Assembly: GCA_008501635.1 (NCBI GenBank)
Contig: QQUJ01000017.1
Location: 186,001 to 250,000 of the forward strand
Reading direction: 5' to 3'
From: Pseudomonadota bacterium
GTDB taxonomy: Bacteria > Pseudomonadota > Gammaproteobacteria > QQUJ01
Length of the DNA stretch: 64,000 nt
In this document: positions 8,242-16,918 of the stretch, piece after piece
Position numbering within the stretch: the stretch's first letter is position 1
Layout of the letters: each line of letters opens with the position of its first letter
Program-made: the position numbers and the translations under genes
The notes under the pieces: generated by a model
Told to the model about the DNA's origin: nothing
Database searches by the model: none
Seen by the model: only the letters and a program-made list of their open reading frames with translations

Positions 8242-8847
8242 ATGGATACTTTGATCTTGGATGGACGCAGAAGATTCCTGGTTGCAAGCACCACGCTGGT
8301 AGGCGCCGCAGGGTTAACCATGAGTGCGATTCCCTTTCTGGCTTCTTTGAAGCCGAGCGCGTTGGCCAAGGCGCAAGGCGCACTGGTGGAGGTTGATATC
8401 AGTAAGATCGAACCGGGGCAGCAGATCACGGTCACGTGGCGCAAGACGCCGGTGTGGGTCCTGCGTAGGACGCCGGAGATTCTCGAGCGCATCGATCGGC
8501 CAGAACACCTCGAACAACTTCTCGATCCGAACTCGGAGGTAACGACCCAGCAGCCCGATTACGCGCTCAATTCGCATCGTTCGATACGTGATGAGTACTT
8601 CATCGTCGTCAGCATCTGCACGCACCTGGGGTGTGTACCGACCTTCCGTCCGGAGGTGGCACCCGCCGATCTGGGTCCTGATTGGCCGGGCGGCTATTTC
8701 TGCCCTTGTCACGGCTCGCGCTTCGATTTTGCGGGGCGGGTCTTCAAGGGCGTACCGGCACCGAAGAATCTGTTGATACCCCCTTACCGCTTTCTGAGCG
8801 ACACGCACATCGAGATCGGTGTCGATCACGGTACAGCGCAATCTTGA
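8242..8847 (+). CDS. Orphan Rieske iron-sulfur protein (PetA-like)
   Basis: This 201-residue protein has an N-terminal twin-Arg-like signal anchor (GRRRFLVASTT, then a hydrophobic helix). The Rieske ligands are CTHLGC near residue 128 and CPCHGSRFDF near 152, so a [2Fe-2S] cluster held by two Cys and two His is expected. The domain matches the ubiquinol-cytochrome c reductase Rieske subunit, including the linker DYALNSHRSIRDEYF. ATG 8242 follows GGAGG at 8231-8235. No cytochrome b or c1 gene is next to it, so it may work with another partner such as the neighbouring flavoprotein or cytochromes. Confidence 0.88.
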   Translation: MDTLILDGRRRFLVASTTLVGAAGLTMSAIPFLASLKPSALAKAQGALVEVDISKIEPGQQITVTWRKTPVWVLRRTPEILERIDRPEHLEQLLDPNSEVTTQQPDYALNSHRSIRDEYFIVVSICTHLGCVPTFRPEVAPADLGPDWPGGYFCPCHGSRFDFAGRVFKGVPAPKNLLIPPYRFLSDTHIEIGVDHGTAQS

Positions 8848-9012
8848 ATCAGCGAAAAAATCTCACTTGAGAGTGAAATACCGACTAAACCCAACTCTTA
8901 TGCCAAGCAGCGCGTTACATGCGCGCGTCGTATTCACAGATATTGGCTCAGCCAAGTGCTTGCGTGATCGTGATCCGGTACGCCTGGCTTATGTAGTGAA
9001 GGAGTGTTCGCT

Positions 9013-9588
9013 GTGGCAGTGATTCAAACGCTGAGCAACCATCGGTTTCCTTGGTACGTGCGCCTTTTTTTCTGGAATCAGCGGCGCCGCTACGGGAGCG
9101 TGCTCGAGCCGGCCCGGTTATGGGGGCGCTCTCCCAAAGTTTTCGCCGCTTTGGCCTTGTTGTACGGTGCCTTCGATCGCCGTGCCTCACCCCTTGATCC
9201 TGTATTAAGAACGCTGGTGACGGTTCGTGTCTCCCAGATCAATTGGTGTGCCTTTTGTGTCGATATCAACTCGTCGTTGGCTTTGAAACGCGGTCTGTCT
9301 GAGGAGAAGCTGCTGGCGCTGGGTGATTATGCGCAAAGCCCGTTATTTGATGATCGGGAGGTAGCGGTATTGCGCTACGTCGAAGCGGTTACTTTCAGTG
9401 ATCGGCAGCCGGCCAAACGGCATTTCGAGGCGCTACGGAACTATTTTGATGACGATGCGATCATCGAGCTGACCGGCCTCATCGGCTTTCAGAATATGTC
9501 CAGCAAGTTCAACGCCGCGCTGGGTGTGGAGCCGCAGGGATTTTGCCGGATACCCGTTTCGGAGACTGAAGTAAAGGAGTTGGAGTGA
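9013..9588 (+). CDS. AhpD/carboxymuconolactone decarboxylase-family protein
   Basis: The 191-residue protein contains the AhpD-type core with a CAFC redox motif (about residue 77) inside VSQINWCAFCVDINSSLALKR, a helical segment typical of CMD/AhpD proteins. Members with CxxC act as thiol-dependent peroxidase or redox adaptors. GTG 9013 was chosen because AAGGAG at 8999-9004 lies eight bases upstream. The GTG at 9004 overlaps that site. A redox role fits the surrounding Dsb, Rieske and CcdA genes. Confidence 0.8.
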   Translation: MAVIQTLSNHRFPWYVRLFFWNQRRRYGSVLEPARLWGRSPKVFAALALLYGAFDRRASPLDPVLRTLVTVRVSQINWCAFCVDINSSLALKRGLSEEKLLALGDYAQSPLFDDREVAVLRYVEAVTFSDRQPAKRHFEALRNYFDDDAIIELTGLIGFQNMSSKFNAALGVEPQGFCRIPVSETEVKELE

Positions 9589-10064
9589 TGTGGTTGGCGG
9601 TAACCCTAGCGGTGGTGTTGGTCGTTGCGACTTTTCTCACCCACTTTTCGATGCTGCGCTGGTTGTCGGGCGGGATGGGCCGCATACCCATGCGAAAACC
9701 GACGAGAATGATCGCTATTGTACTGGCCACCCTGGCAGCGCACCTGGTGGAGATCGGTCTCTATGCCGGGGTGATTTTCGTTGCGGCGGAGTTCAGCCAG
9801 ATGGGAGGATTGGGCGGCGTCCCTGTCGCGGCGCCGCTCGATTACCTCTATTACTCCGCAGTTACCTTTACTTCGCTCGGATTGGGGGATGTATTCCCAG
9901 TGGGTCATCTCCGTTTTCTCACAGGTGTCGAGGCATTGAACGGTCTGCTGTTAATCGCCTGGTCAGGTTCATTCATCTACATCGCTATGGGGCGCCTGTG
10001 GCAGTGGCAGCCGTGTGCGGAGCCGCGGTGCTCGAAGTCTGGCGATAGAACGAAGGTGGTGTAG
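9588..10064 (+). CDS. Two-helix potassium-channel-like protein
   Basis: This 158-residue protein has an N-terminal helix, a second helix (about 40-65) and then a pore-like segment YYSAVTFTSLGLGDVFPVG (about 90-108) followed by a final helix. This is the Ion_trans_2 layout, with SLGLGD in the place of the TVGYG selectivity filter, so selectivity may differ from a standard K+ channel. The start overlaps the previous stop (TGATG). The C-terminal tail is short and has no nucleotide-binding domain. Confidence 0.75.
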   Translation: MWLAVTLAVVLVVATFLTHFSMLRWLSGGMGRIPMRKPTRMIAIVLATLAAHLVEIGLYAGVIFVAAEFSQMGGLGGVPVAAPLDYLYYSAVTFTSLGLGDVFPVGHLRFLTGVEALNGLLLIAWSGSFIYIAMGRLWQWQPCAEPRCSKSGDRTKVV

Positions 10065-10067
10065 CGC

Positions 10068-10799
10068 ATGGATATTTCCGGCATCGGTGTCATTTCTGCT
10101 TTCGTTGCGGGCCTGATCTCCTTCTTATCCCCCCGCGTACCGCCCTTGGTGCCCGGGTATCTGTCATTCATCTCCGACCAGTCGCTGGATGGCGTCGAGC
10201 GCCATGTGTTTTCCCGCGAGCGCCTGGCAATCATGGGTCTGGGCTTGTGTTTCGTGCTGGGTTTCTCCGTCGTGTTTATCGCCTTTGGTGCGGGCGCAAC
10301 GACCTTGGGAAGTCTCCTGGGCCACTATCGTTATGACGCCAACATCGTCGGTGCTGTCATCGTCATCATCTTCGGTCTGTTCATGACTGGATTGATCCGG
10401 TGGAACTGGTTGCAGCGCGAACTGCGTTTTCATGGTGAGATGAAGGGAGGGCGAGCAGCCTCGGCGGGTGTATTGGGGATCGCTTTCGGTTTCGGCTGGA
10501 CACCCTGCATTGGACCTATCCTGGGGGCGATACTAGCGGTAGCCGCAACATCATCCTCTCAAGGCGCGTCGCTACTTGCCATATACTCTCTAGGTTTCGG
10601 TGTACCCTTTCTGCTTGCGGCGCTCTTCACCGATTGGTTTCTACATCACATGCACAAGGCGCGACGCTTCGGTCCATGGTTGCATCGGATCGCCGGCATG
10701 CGGCTCATTGTCATGGGCACAGCGATGATCACCGGCTATCTCGGGACTTTCTCGTTTTGGTTGCTGGATACTTTTCCGATTCTCGGCTCAATCGCCTAA
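10068..10799 (+). CDS. ccdA: CcdA/DsbD-type thiol-disulfide transporter, one redox Cys lost
   Basis: The 243-residue protein has six or more membrane helices and aligns along its whole length with the CcdA at 23820-24554. CcdA proteins carry reducing power from cytosolic thioredoxin to periplasmic thiol proteins using two membrane cysteines. The second site is intact (GWTPCIGPILGA, about 143-154). The first, normally LSPCVLPLVPGY, reads LSPRVPPLVPGY here (codons near 10126-10164). The Cys is replaced by Arg and the following Leu by Pro. The reading frame is otherwise sound. Unless the change is a sequence error, this copy should not do normal disulfide exchange. Confidence 0.88.
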   Translation: MDISGIGVISAFVAGLISFLSPRVPPLVPGYLSFISDQSLDGVERHVFSRERLAIMGLGLCFVLGFSVVFIAFGAGATTLGSLLGHYRYDANIVGAVIVIIFGLFMTGLIRWNWLQRELRFHGEMKGGRAASAGVLGIAFGFGWTPCIGPILGAILAVAATSSSQGASLLAIYSLGFGVPFLLAALFTDWFLHHMHKARRFGPWLHRIAGMRLIVMGTAMITGYLGTFSFWLLDTFPILGSIA

Positions 10800-10821
10800 T
10801 CAACTCTATGGACTCTAAACG

Positions 10822-11628
10822 ATGCTGACTTTTCCCCAGATAGATCCCGTTGCCTTCTCCATCGGCCCGCTGCGCGTGCATTGGTACGGTTTGATGTATC
10901 TCGTTGCCTTCGGACTTGCCTGGTGGCTGGGACGATGGCGAGCAAAACAGGCGGGCAGCGGCTGGAACAACGATCAGGTCAGCGATCTGGTGTTCTACGG
11001 CGCCCTCGGCGCAGTATTGGGCGGGCGCATCGGTTATACGCTGTTTTACGGTTGGAAGTGGCTGGCGGACGATCCGCTCTACCTGTTCCGCGTCTGGGAG
11101 GGGGGGATGTCGTTCCACGGCGGCTTCCTAGGTGTCGTGCTGGCCATGTGGATCTATGCGCGACGTACCCAGCGAACCTTCTGGTTTGTCACTGACTTTA
11201 TCGCGCCGTTGGTGCCCCTGGGTTTGGGTGCCGGGCGTATCGGTAACTTTATCAATGGCGAGCTCCGGGGGCGGGTGACCGATGCCCCCTGGGCGATAGT
11301 GTTTCCCGGCGGTGGCGATTATGCACGCCACCCCTCCCAACTGTATCAGGCCACATTGGAAGGATTGCTGCTATTTCTGGTGCTTTGGTGGTACAGCCGG
11401 CGCCCGAGGCCTGCTGGCGCAGTATCCGCGCTGTTTTTAGTGGGATACGGTGCCTTCCGGTTCGTCGTGGAGTTCGCCCGTGAACCCGACGCGCACCTTG
11501 GGTTTATTGTCCTGGATTGGCTGACTATGGGGCAGGTGTTGTCGCTGCCAATGCTTGTGTTCGGCGTGGGCCTGTTCGCATTCGCCTACCGAAAGCAGCG
11601 AACGGTGGCCGCAGTGGCGGAGCGGTGA
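10822..11628 (+). CDS. lgt: Prolipoprotein diacylglyceryl transferase
   Basis: The 268-residue multi-pass membrane protein matches Lgt along its full length. It has HWYGLMYL near residue 22, [10 protein letters not shown] near 68, [10 protein letters not shown] near 92-101, and the Lgt signature [20 protein letters not shown] near 134-153. The enzyme transfers diacylglycerol from phosphatidylglycerol to the lipobox Cys of prolipoproteins, the first step of lipoprotein maturation. It ends a long co-directional run, although it is a housekeeping gene and may have its own promoter. Confidence 0.96.
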   Translation: MLTFPQIDPVAFSIGPLRVHWYGLMYLVAFGLAWWLGRWRAKQAGSGWNNDQVSDLVFYGALGAVLGGRIGYTLFYGWKWLADDPLYLFRVWEGGMSFHGGFLGVVLAMWIYARRTQRTFWFVTDFIAPLVPLGLGAGRIGNFINGELRGRVTDAPWAIVFPGGGDYARHPSQLYQATLEGLLLFLVLWWYSRRPRPAGAVSALFLVGYGAFRFVVEFAREPDAHLGFIVLDWLTMGQVLSLPMLVFGVGLFAFAYRKQRTVAAVAER

Positions 11629-11826
11629 GATCCGCGAGCGATCCGATGACTCCATGGCTGGTCCGCACTCGCTCCCAGGCGATGCGGGATTTTATGCCGC
11701 TGCGACCCGAAGTACACAATACGCGCCAAAGGGAATGTGGGGGCATTTGGCCAGGACGGCACGAAGGGCACAGTAACCACAATGACGAGTACCTGCACGT
11801 TGTCCGATGTTATCGAGGAGACGCAC

Positions 11827-12168
11827 ATGCGAAGACAATGGATAAATGCCGTGGTGGTGTTGACCGCCCCAGTTGCTGCACTTGAGGTGCAAGCGCAGAT
11901 CTCCGGTGATCAGCCTGGCTTCTGGCGCTACGGTTGGGATTGGGGCTGGGGCCATATGCTTTTCGGTTCCCTGATGATGCTTCTGTTCTGGGGCGTGATC
12001 ATCGTATTGATTGTTGCGGTGGTCCGCTGGCTGGGCGGCGGGTCGGCGCAGGGAGGTGAATCTGCCCCTGCGCGGAATCGCGCCCTCGAGGTTTTACAGG
12101 AACGCTATGCTCGAGGTGAAATCGACCGTGAGGAGTATGAGCAAAAACGACGCGACCTGACGGGATGA
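11827..12168 (+). CDS. SHOCT-domain membrane protein (second copy)
   Basis: The 113-residue protein has a signal-like N-terminus (ending near ALEVQAQ), a Trp/Gly-rich stretch, a membrane helix (about 40-65) and a C-terminal SHOCT domain, ALEVLQERYARGEIDREEYE. It is nearly identical in that domain to the protein at 1336-1572. ATG 11827 follows GAGGAG at 11815-11820. A longer in-frame ATG at 11737 has no domain support. It is convergent with the CDF transporter gene. Function unknown. Confidence 0.78.
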   Translation: MRRQWINAVVVLTAPVAALEVQAQISGDQPGFWRYGWDWGWGHMLFGSLMMLLFWGVIIVLIVAVVRWLGGGSAQGGESAPARNRALEVLQERYARGEIDREEYEQKRRDLTG

Positions 12169-12213
12169 AAGCCCAGTGCGAGAGGTAGCGACGCACGATG
12201 CGTCACCACCTTT

Positions 12214-13167
12214 TCACCCTGCCGGCTTTGCCGCTATCGGTCCGGTGCGTGTCACGTCGATTGCCTCGGTGCCGGATTCGTCCTGACAGGTGTTCTCTAC
12301 CTGCAGTGTGATGAAAAAGAAGCCGAAGTTCTCCCGCAGCAGGCGATGCGCCGTCTCAAGAACGGTTTGGGGGTCGGTATCGTCGTCGGTCCGCAGGTGA
12401 CCGGAGAAGACGTAACGCCCGCTGGTCAGTGCCCAGGCGTGGACGTGGTGGACATCCGCGACGCCCTCCAGTTCTCCCAGCTTCTCGATCACCGCACCGA
12501 GGCTCACTTCCCTGGGAGTGCCTTCCATCAAGAGGTGGGCGGCGTCGCGCAGAATACCCCAACTGGCCCAAATGAGGACGAACCCGAATCCCATTCCCAG
12601 CAGTGGATCGATCAACAGGAAGCCGGTGAAGTGGATCACCAGTGCGGTGACGATAATGAGCAGGCTGCCGACGAAGGTCTGGATGATGTGCCACAGCGCG
12701 CCCTTCACGTTCAGATCGCTATGGCTCTGTTTCCAGATCAGACCGAGCGAGATGAATTCGGTGACCAGCCCTCCCGCCGCAGCCAGGAGCATTGGCGTGG
12801 TGGGGAGGTCGATTGGATTGCTCATCCGCATAGCGCCCATTGCAATTACGATCAGCGCCATGCCGAGCAAGAAGCCGCCATTGACCAGCGCTCCGATGAT
12901 CTCGGCGCGATACCATCCGAAACTGCGATCCTCGTCAGCCGGGCGACGGGCGAGTTTGGCGGCGACGATCGCCACCAGTACTCCGCCGACAGCCGAGAAG
13001 GTGTGGAAGGCGTCCGAGATCACCGCGATGGAGCCGGTCCATACGCCGATGCCCATCTCGATCACGAAATAGGTACCGGTCAGCCAGGCGGAGATCACCA
13101 TTCCCCTTCCGCTGGTGGGCATGTGTCCGGCATGACCGTGGCCACCCTCGGGTGTGTGATTCGACAT
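12214..13167 (-). CDS. Cation diffusion facilitator (CzcD-like) with altered metal site
   Basis: This 317-residue protein has a His-rich N-terminus (HGHAGH), six membrane helices and a C-terminal cytosolic domain with DVHHVHAWAL, the CDF dimer-domain metal motif. CDF proteins exchange Zn2+ or related metals for protons. Zinc-type members use HxxxD in helix 2 and in helix 5. Here helix 2 reads SDAFHTFSA (H55, A59) and helix 5 reads GALWHIIQT (H160, T164), so both aspartates are absent. It may carry a different metal or be impaired. It lies downstream of the cytochrome c gene on the same strand. Confidence 0.87.
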   Translation of the reverse strand: MSNHTPEGGHGHAGHMPTSGRGMVISAWLTGTYFVIEMGIGVWTGSIAVISDAFHTFSAVGGVLVAIVAAKLARRPADEDRSFGWYRAEIIGALVNGGFLLGMALIVIAMGAMRMSNPIDLPTTPMLLAAAGGLVTEFISLGLIWKQSHSDLNVKGALWHIIQTFVGSLLIIVTALVIHFTGFLLIDPLLGMGFGFVLIWASWGILRDAAHLLMEGTPREVSLGAVIEKLGELEGVADVHHVHAWALTSGRYVFSGHLRTDDDTDPQTVLETAHRLLRENFGFFFITLQVENTCQDESGTEAIDVTRTGPIAAKPAG

Positions 13168-13333
13168 GGTTACACTCCTCCTGCAACGACAGATAGACCA
13201 AAGAGGAACCTACTTTTCTTTGAGGATAGCGCGCGTTGCCAAAGCTGTACGATTGCGAGGCCCAGGCATACCAATCTCGAAGGTGATCACCGAATTCTCG
13301 TTCGTCGTCCTTGCGGTACGCTTGTGGTCGGCC

Positions 13334-13765
13334 TCACATGCTGTGTGGTTGGTAAAAAATGCCGCTGGCTTCCTGTAATTCTCGGACGTAACTCACGATC
13401 TTCGGAATCTCCCCGTCAGAGACTTCAGGTCGTGCGGGCATATCACCAAAGCGCCAGTGGTGTTGTTTGACGCCGTTGCGCACGGCGCGGGTGAACGCTT
13501 CGTCGGCATGATGTCCGGGGTTGTAGGTTTTGTGCACCAGGGGTGGTCCCTGTTTGGTGCCTTCAGCCGCTCCTCCGTGACAGGAGGCACAGAAGTTATC
13601 GAATGCTGGCCTACCGGCCAGCGCCTGACGGGAGAGTTTTCTGAGAACCTCCTCAGAGGGTCCTTGGGTGATTGGCGCGCTGGTGTCTGTTTTGATACCC
13701 GTAGTGGCCACACCGTAGCCGATCAGGGCAATGCCGATGGTGACGATTAAGAGTAGATATTTCAT
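13334..13765 (-). CDS. Periplasmic class I cytochrome c
   Basis: The 143-residue protein has an N-terminal signal anchor, one haem-binding site CASCHG near residue 59 and a likely distal Met in FGDMPARPEV near residue 108. This is the layout of a small monohaem cytochrome c. Its start overlaps the stop of the DsbE-like gene by four bases (ATGA on the minus strand), so the two are translationally coupled. The pair suggests a periplasmic electron-transfer unit with dedicated thiol reduction for haem attachment. The physiological partner is unknown. Confidence 0.88.
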   Translation of the reverse strand: MKYLLLIVTIGIALIGYGVATTGIKTDTSAPITQGPSEEVLRKLSRQALAGRPAFDNFCASCHGGAAEGTKQGPPLVHKTYNPGHHADEAFTRAVRNGVKQHHWRFGDMPARPEVSDGEIPKIVSYVRELQEASGIFYQPHSM

Positions 13766-14313
13766 GTGTGAATCTCCTGATAGGGTTCTTGCTGCAGCTG
13801 GTCGAGTAACGGACGAATTTTCGTATCGAGAATTTCGCGATTGATGGGGCCGATCTGTTTGTAGCGGATGGTCCCCTGTTTATCGAGAATGAAGGTCTCG
13901 GGTACCCCGTACACGCCCCAGTCGATGCCGCTGCGACCGGGAAAATCGTAGGCGATCTCCGCGTAAGGGTCACCCAGTTCGGCCAACCATTGCAGGGCGT
14001 CCTCACGTTTGTCTTTGTAGTTGAATCCGTAGAGCGGGTACTTCCCTTCGCGGGCGAATTCCATCCACAGCGGATGCTCTTGACGGCAGGCGGTGCACCA
14101 ACTGGCGAAGACGTTGTAGAGGGAGACCTTACCGATGAAGATCTGTTTGGTAAAACGCTGGTCAGGGTCACGCAGCGTTGGCAGATCGAACTCAGGAGCG
14201 GGTTTGTTGATCAGCGCAGAGGGTATTTCGCGCGGGTTGAGGTAGAGGCCGCGTCCGAACAGGACAACCAGCAGGATAAATATCCCAATCGGAATCAGGT
14301 AGCGATAGTTCAC
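13762..14313 (-). CDS. DsbE/CcmG-like thiol-disulfide oxidoreductase
   Basis: This 183-residue protein has an N-terminal membrane anchor (about 5-25) and a TlpA/CcmG-type thioredoxin domain. The active site is WCTACRQEHP near residue 72 and the cis-Pro region is YGVPETFILD near 139-148. CcmG-type proteins reduce the haem-binding cysteines of apocytochrome c, which fits the coupled cytochrome c gene just downstream. No other ccm gene is present here. Confidence 0.9.
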   Translation of the reverse strand: MNYRYLIPIGIFILLVVLFGRGLYLNPREIPSALINKPAPEFDLPTLRDPDQRFTKQIFIGKVSLYNVFASWCTACRQEHPLWMEFAREGKYPLYGFNYKDKREDALQWLAELGDPYAEIAYDFPGRSGIDWGVYGVPETFILDKQGTIRYKQIGPINREILDTKIRPLLDQLQQEPYQEIHT

Positions 14314-14395
14314 GGTACATCTCCATTTAACGAATGGTTGGCGACACGGGGGCCGTCGCGCAGGTTGCCCGCGGCAGAGGGCGGGGGTTTGGAGA

Positions 14396-14746
14396 TTATC
14401 CGGCTATGGGAGGGCGGTGCGGAGGCGTATAGAACTGTTGCAGCGGTCGATGGTCAATTCTATTGATTTGGGGTGTGCCTGGTGCTGCGAAAGCGGTTCC
14501 TCCCTCCCGCAGGGCAGCATAGAGGGTGCACACCGAGCAATTGGTCGGGGAAGCTGCGCTATCCTGACAGCAGCTGGCGGTCCGATCGGGGGTGCTCACT
14601 GAATGCGTTGGGTCATTTACTGGATGCTGGAAGCTCCCCATGGCCAAGGGGAGGTGCAGGCCCACCATAGCAACCAAGAGAAGCAGGATCACCCCCTTGC
14701 GATGTCCGTTGCAGGGTGGGTGGCCAGAACGTTTCATGCAATGCAT
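14396..14746 (-). CDS. DUF2946-like Cys-rich protein
   Basis: The protein of about 116 residues has a hydrophobic segment (VILLLLVAMVGLHLPLA) and a downstream motif ASCCQDSAASPTNCSVCTLY with paired cysteines. This organisation resembles DUF2946 proteins, which are often found next to copper-related genes. The start is uncertain: ATG 14746 and ATG 14737 are both possible and neither has a clear ribosome binding site. The function is unknown, and the cysteines may bind metal. Confidence 0.5.
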   Translation of the reverse strand: MHCMKRSGHPPCNGHRKGVILLLLVAMVGLHLPLAMGSFQHPVNDPTHSVSTPDRTASCCQDSAASPTNCSVCTLYAALREGGTAFAAPGTPQINRIDHRPLQQFYTPPHRPPIAG

Positions 14747-14829
14747 TTTGCCAGAGTACTGCGAGGGGTTACAGTCGAAATCTCGGCTCGCCATTGATCT
14801 TCACTCACTAGGACCAAAAGGGGTATTAG

Positions 14830-16014
14830 ATGGTTCAGCATTTCGACCACATAAAGCACGTTTTCTCTATGGTGGTTTTTCTCGGTGCACTGACGGTGAC
14901 ATCGGCTTGGGGTGGGCTGTTCGACAAAGTCGGCCACGTTCACGCCATTGAAACAGGCCGTTCTCCAGATGAACTCCTGGTCGGGGCGCACGACGGCCTG
15001 TATCGACTGAACGCGGCTGGTGCGCTGGAAAGACTTTCCGAATCCAAGCACGACTTTATGGGGCTCGCCCGCGGATCTCGTGGCGAACTCTATGCCAGTG
15101 GGCATCCCGAGGAGGGTGGCAATCTTGGGCTGCTGCGCTCCGAAGATAACGGCCGCACTTGGCGCAAGCTTTCCGATGGATATGAAGGGCCGGCTGATTT
15201 TCACCAGCTGACAGTAAGCCCGTCGAGCTCGCAAGTGCTGTACGGTGTCCACCATGGGCTGCAGCGCAGTGCCGATGGCGGAATAAACTGGCAACGCATT
15301 GGTGATGCCCCCGACAAGCTCTTCCACCTGGCAGTTTCCAGCGTAAATCCGGATCGGCTCTACGCGGCAACCCGGCAAGGGTTGTTGCGCAGCGATGATC
15401 AGGGCAAAAACTGGCTGCCCGCGCATAGTGCGAAAGCACCTGCCACCTATGTGGGATCAAAGGGCGGCCGCGTGACTACGTTCATCGTCGGCCAGGGGCT
15501 GCTGGCGGCTGACGAATCGGGTTCCGACTGGCAAGTGCTCGCCAATCCGTTTGGCAGTCAAGTGCCGGTGGATATGGTAGCAGTGGGTGACAAGCTGGCG
15601 GTACTCACCAATGCACTAAAGCTGCTTGAAAGTGGCGATGGTGGGCGAAGCTGGCAAGCTTGGGCAGGCAGCAGCACAAACACGAGTGATGCCACAAAGA
15701 GCGGCAAAGAACTCTTCGAGACCAATTGCCAGGTATGCCACGGCTATCTCGGCATGGGCGAGACCCTGGTGTGGGATGAGCGCGCCAACTCCCTTGCACC
15801 GGCATTGGACGACAGTGCCCACGCCTGGCATCACACAGACGAACAGTTGGTGAGCACCATACTCAACGGATTGCCGCAGGGCAGCGGGCGCATGGTGGCA
15901 TGGAAAGAAAAACTGAATCCAGAGCAGGTGCAGGATATCGTCGCATTCCTGAAAACCCTTTGGGGACCGCGCGCCCTGGAGTGCCAAGGACCCAAGCACA
16001 TGTCGTGCATGTAA
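14830..16014 (+). CDS. BNR-type beta-propeller protein with C-terminal cytochrome c domain
   Basis: The 394-residue protein has a signal peptide (to about residue 28). About six sialidase/BNR-like propeller repeats follow (SEDNGRTWRKLSDG, SADGGINWQRIGDA, SDDQGKNWLPAH, SGDGGRSWQAWAG), giving a WD40/VPS10-like fold. From residue about 288 it carries a monohaem cytochrome c domain with CQVCHG and a candidate Met ligand in GSGRMVAWKEKL. Propellers of this type usually serve as binding or stability platforms, and here one is linked to an electron carrier. The gene points away from the DUF2946-like gene and converges on the ABC transporter genes. Confidence 0.85.
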   Translation: MVQHFDHIKHVFSMVVFLGALTVTSAWGGLFDKVGHVHAIETGRSPDELLVGAHDGLYRLNAAGALERLSESKHDFMGLARGSRGELYASGHPEEGGNLGLLRSEDNGRTWRKLSDGYEGPADFHQLTVSPSSSQVLYGVHHGLQRSADGGINWQRIGDAPDKLFHLAVSSVNPDRLYAATRQGLLRSDDQGKNWLPAHSAKAPATYVGSKGGRVTTFIVGQGLLAADESGSDWQVLANPFGSQVPVDMVAVGDKLAVLTNALKLLESGDGGRSWQAWAGSSTNTSDATKSGKELFETNCQVCHGYLGMGETLVWDERANSLAPALDDSAHAWHHTDEQLVSTILNGLPQGSGRMVAWKEKLNPEQVQDIVAFLKTLWGPRALECQGPKHMSCM

Positions 16015-16039
16015 TTTCGCTCGTATTGCGGCGTTGGCG

Positions 16040-16906
16040 TCAGGAGGGCCGCGCCGCTGAGTCCTGCGCGGTGATATAGCGCAAGGGTTCTTCTATGAAG
16101 CGCTCCCGGCAGCGCTCGGAACAGAAGTGATAACTTTTTCCCTGATGCTCAACTTGTAGGATTGAAGTCCACTCATCCACACGCATACCACAGACGGGAT
16201 CGCGCACCCAGGCATGTGGCTCCGCTTTCCGATCACGCAACGCCCCGTCCTCCAACCACAGAATGCGATCGGCTACTTCCTCGACGCGTGGGTCATGAGT
16301 CACCAGCACGATCGTGCGCCCTTCGTCACGGGCGATATCGTGCAGAATCATCATTACCTCCTGGCCGCTATGGGAGTCGAGGTTGCCGGTGGGTTCGTCG
16401 GCAAGAATCAACGCGGGCCGATTGATCAGTGCCCGGGCAATCGCTACCCGTTGTTTCTCACCCCCAGACAGCGTTTTTGGTAATGCATGGCGACGTCTGC
16501 TCAGGCCGAGGCGTTCGATCAGCTGCTTCGCATGGGAGCGTGCAGCACGTATACCGCCCTCCGCCAATCGTGCGGGAAAGAGGATGTTCTCCTCAACACT
16601 CAGCGCCTCCAGCAGATTGAAGGCCTGGAAGATGAAGCCTATACGGTTGGCCCGTACCTCCGGTAATTTTGATTCCGACATCCCGCTGATCTCGATACCG
16701 TCGATCACGATGCGACCGGAGGTGGGGCGCAGCAATCCCCCGATCATGGAAAGCAGGGTGGTTTTGCCCGAGCCGGAAGGGCCCATGATGAGTACCAACT
16801 CACCGGCCGCCGCTTTCAAGGAAATGCCGTTCACCGCGCGAACTTGGGTGTGCCCGCTGCCGAAAAGCTTGACTAACTGCTCGGTAACCACCATGGGGCG
16901 AGTCAT
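16040..16906 (-). CDS. MacB/LolD-type ABC ATPase with C-terminal YHS domain
   Basis: Residues 1-225 form a standard ABC ATPase: Walker [11 protein letters not shown] near 42-51, signature [15 protein letters not shown] near 146, Walker [13 protein letters not shown] near 166, and a switch His in VTHDP. Residues about 234-280 form a YHS domain ([22 protein letters not shown]). Such a domain is not usual in this ATPase family and suggests metal regulation of the transporter. The two FtsX-type permease genes lie immediately upstream. The system belongs to the MacB/LolCDE-like class, which exports lipoproteins, peptides or other envelope substrates. The substrate here is unknown. Confidence 0.9.
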   Translation of the reverse strand: MTRPMVVTEQLVKLFGSGHTQVRAVNGISLKAAAGELVLIMGPSGSGKTTLLSMIGGLLRPTSGRIVIDGIEISGMSESKLPEVRANRIGFIFQAFNLLEALSVEENILFPARLAEGGIRAARSHAKQLIERLGLSRRRHALPKTLSGGEKQRVAIARALINRPALILADEPTGNLDSHSGQEVMMILHDIARDEGRTIVLVTHDPRVEEVADRILWLEDGALRDRKAEPHAWVRDPVCGMRVDEWTSILQVEHQGKSYHFCSERCRERFIEEPLRYITAQDSAARPS

Positions 16907-16918
16907 GAGTGCATTTCC

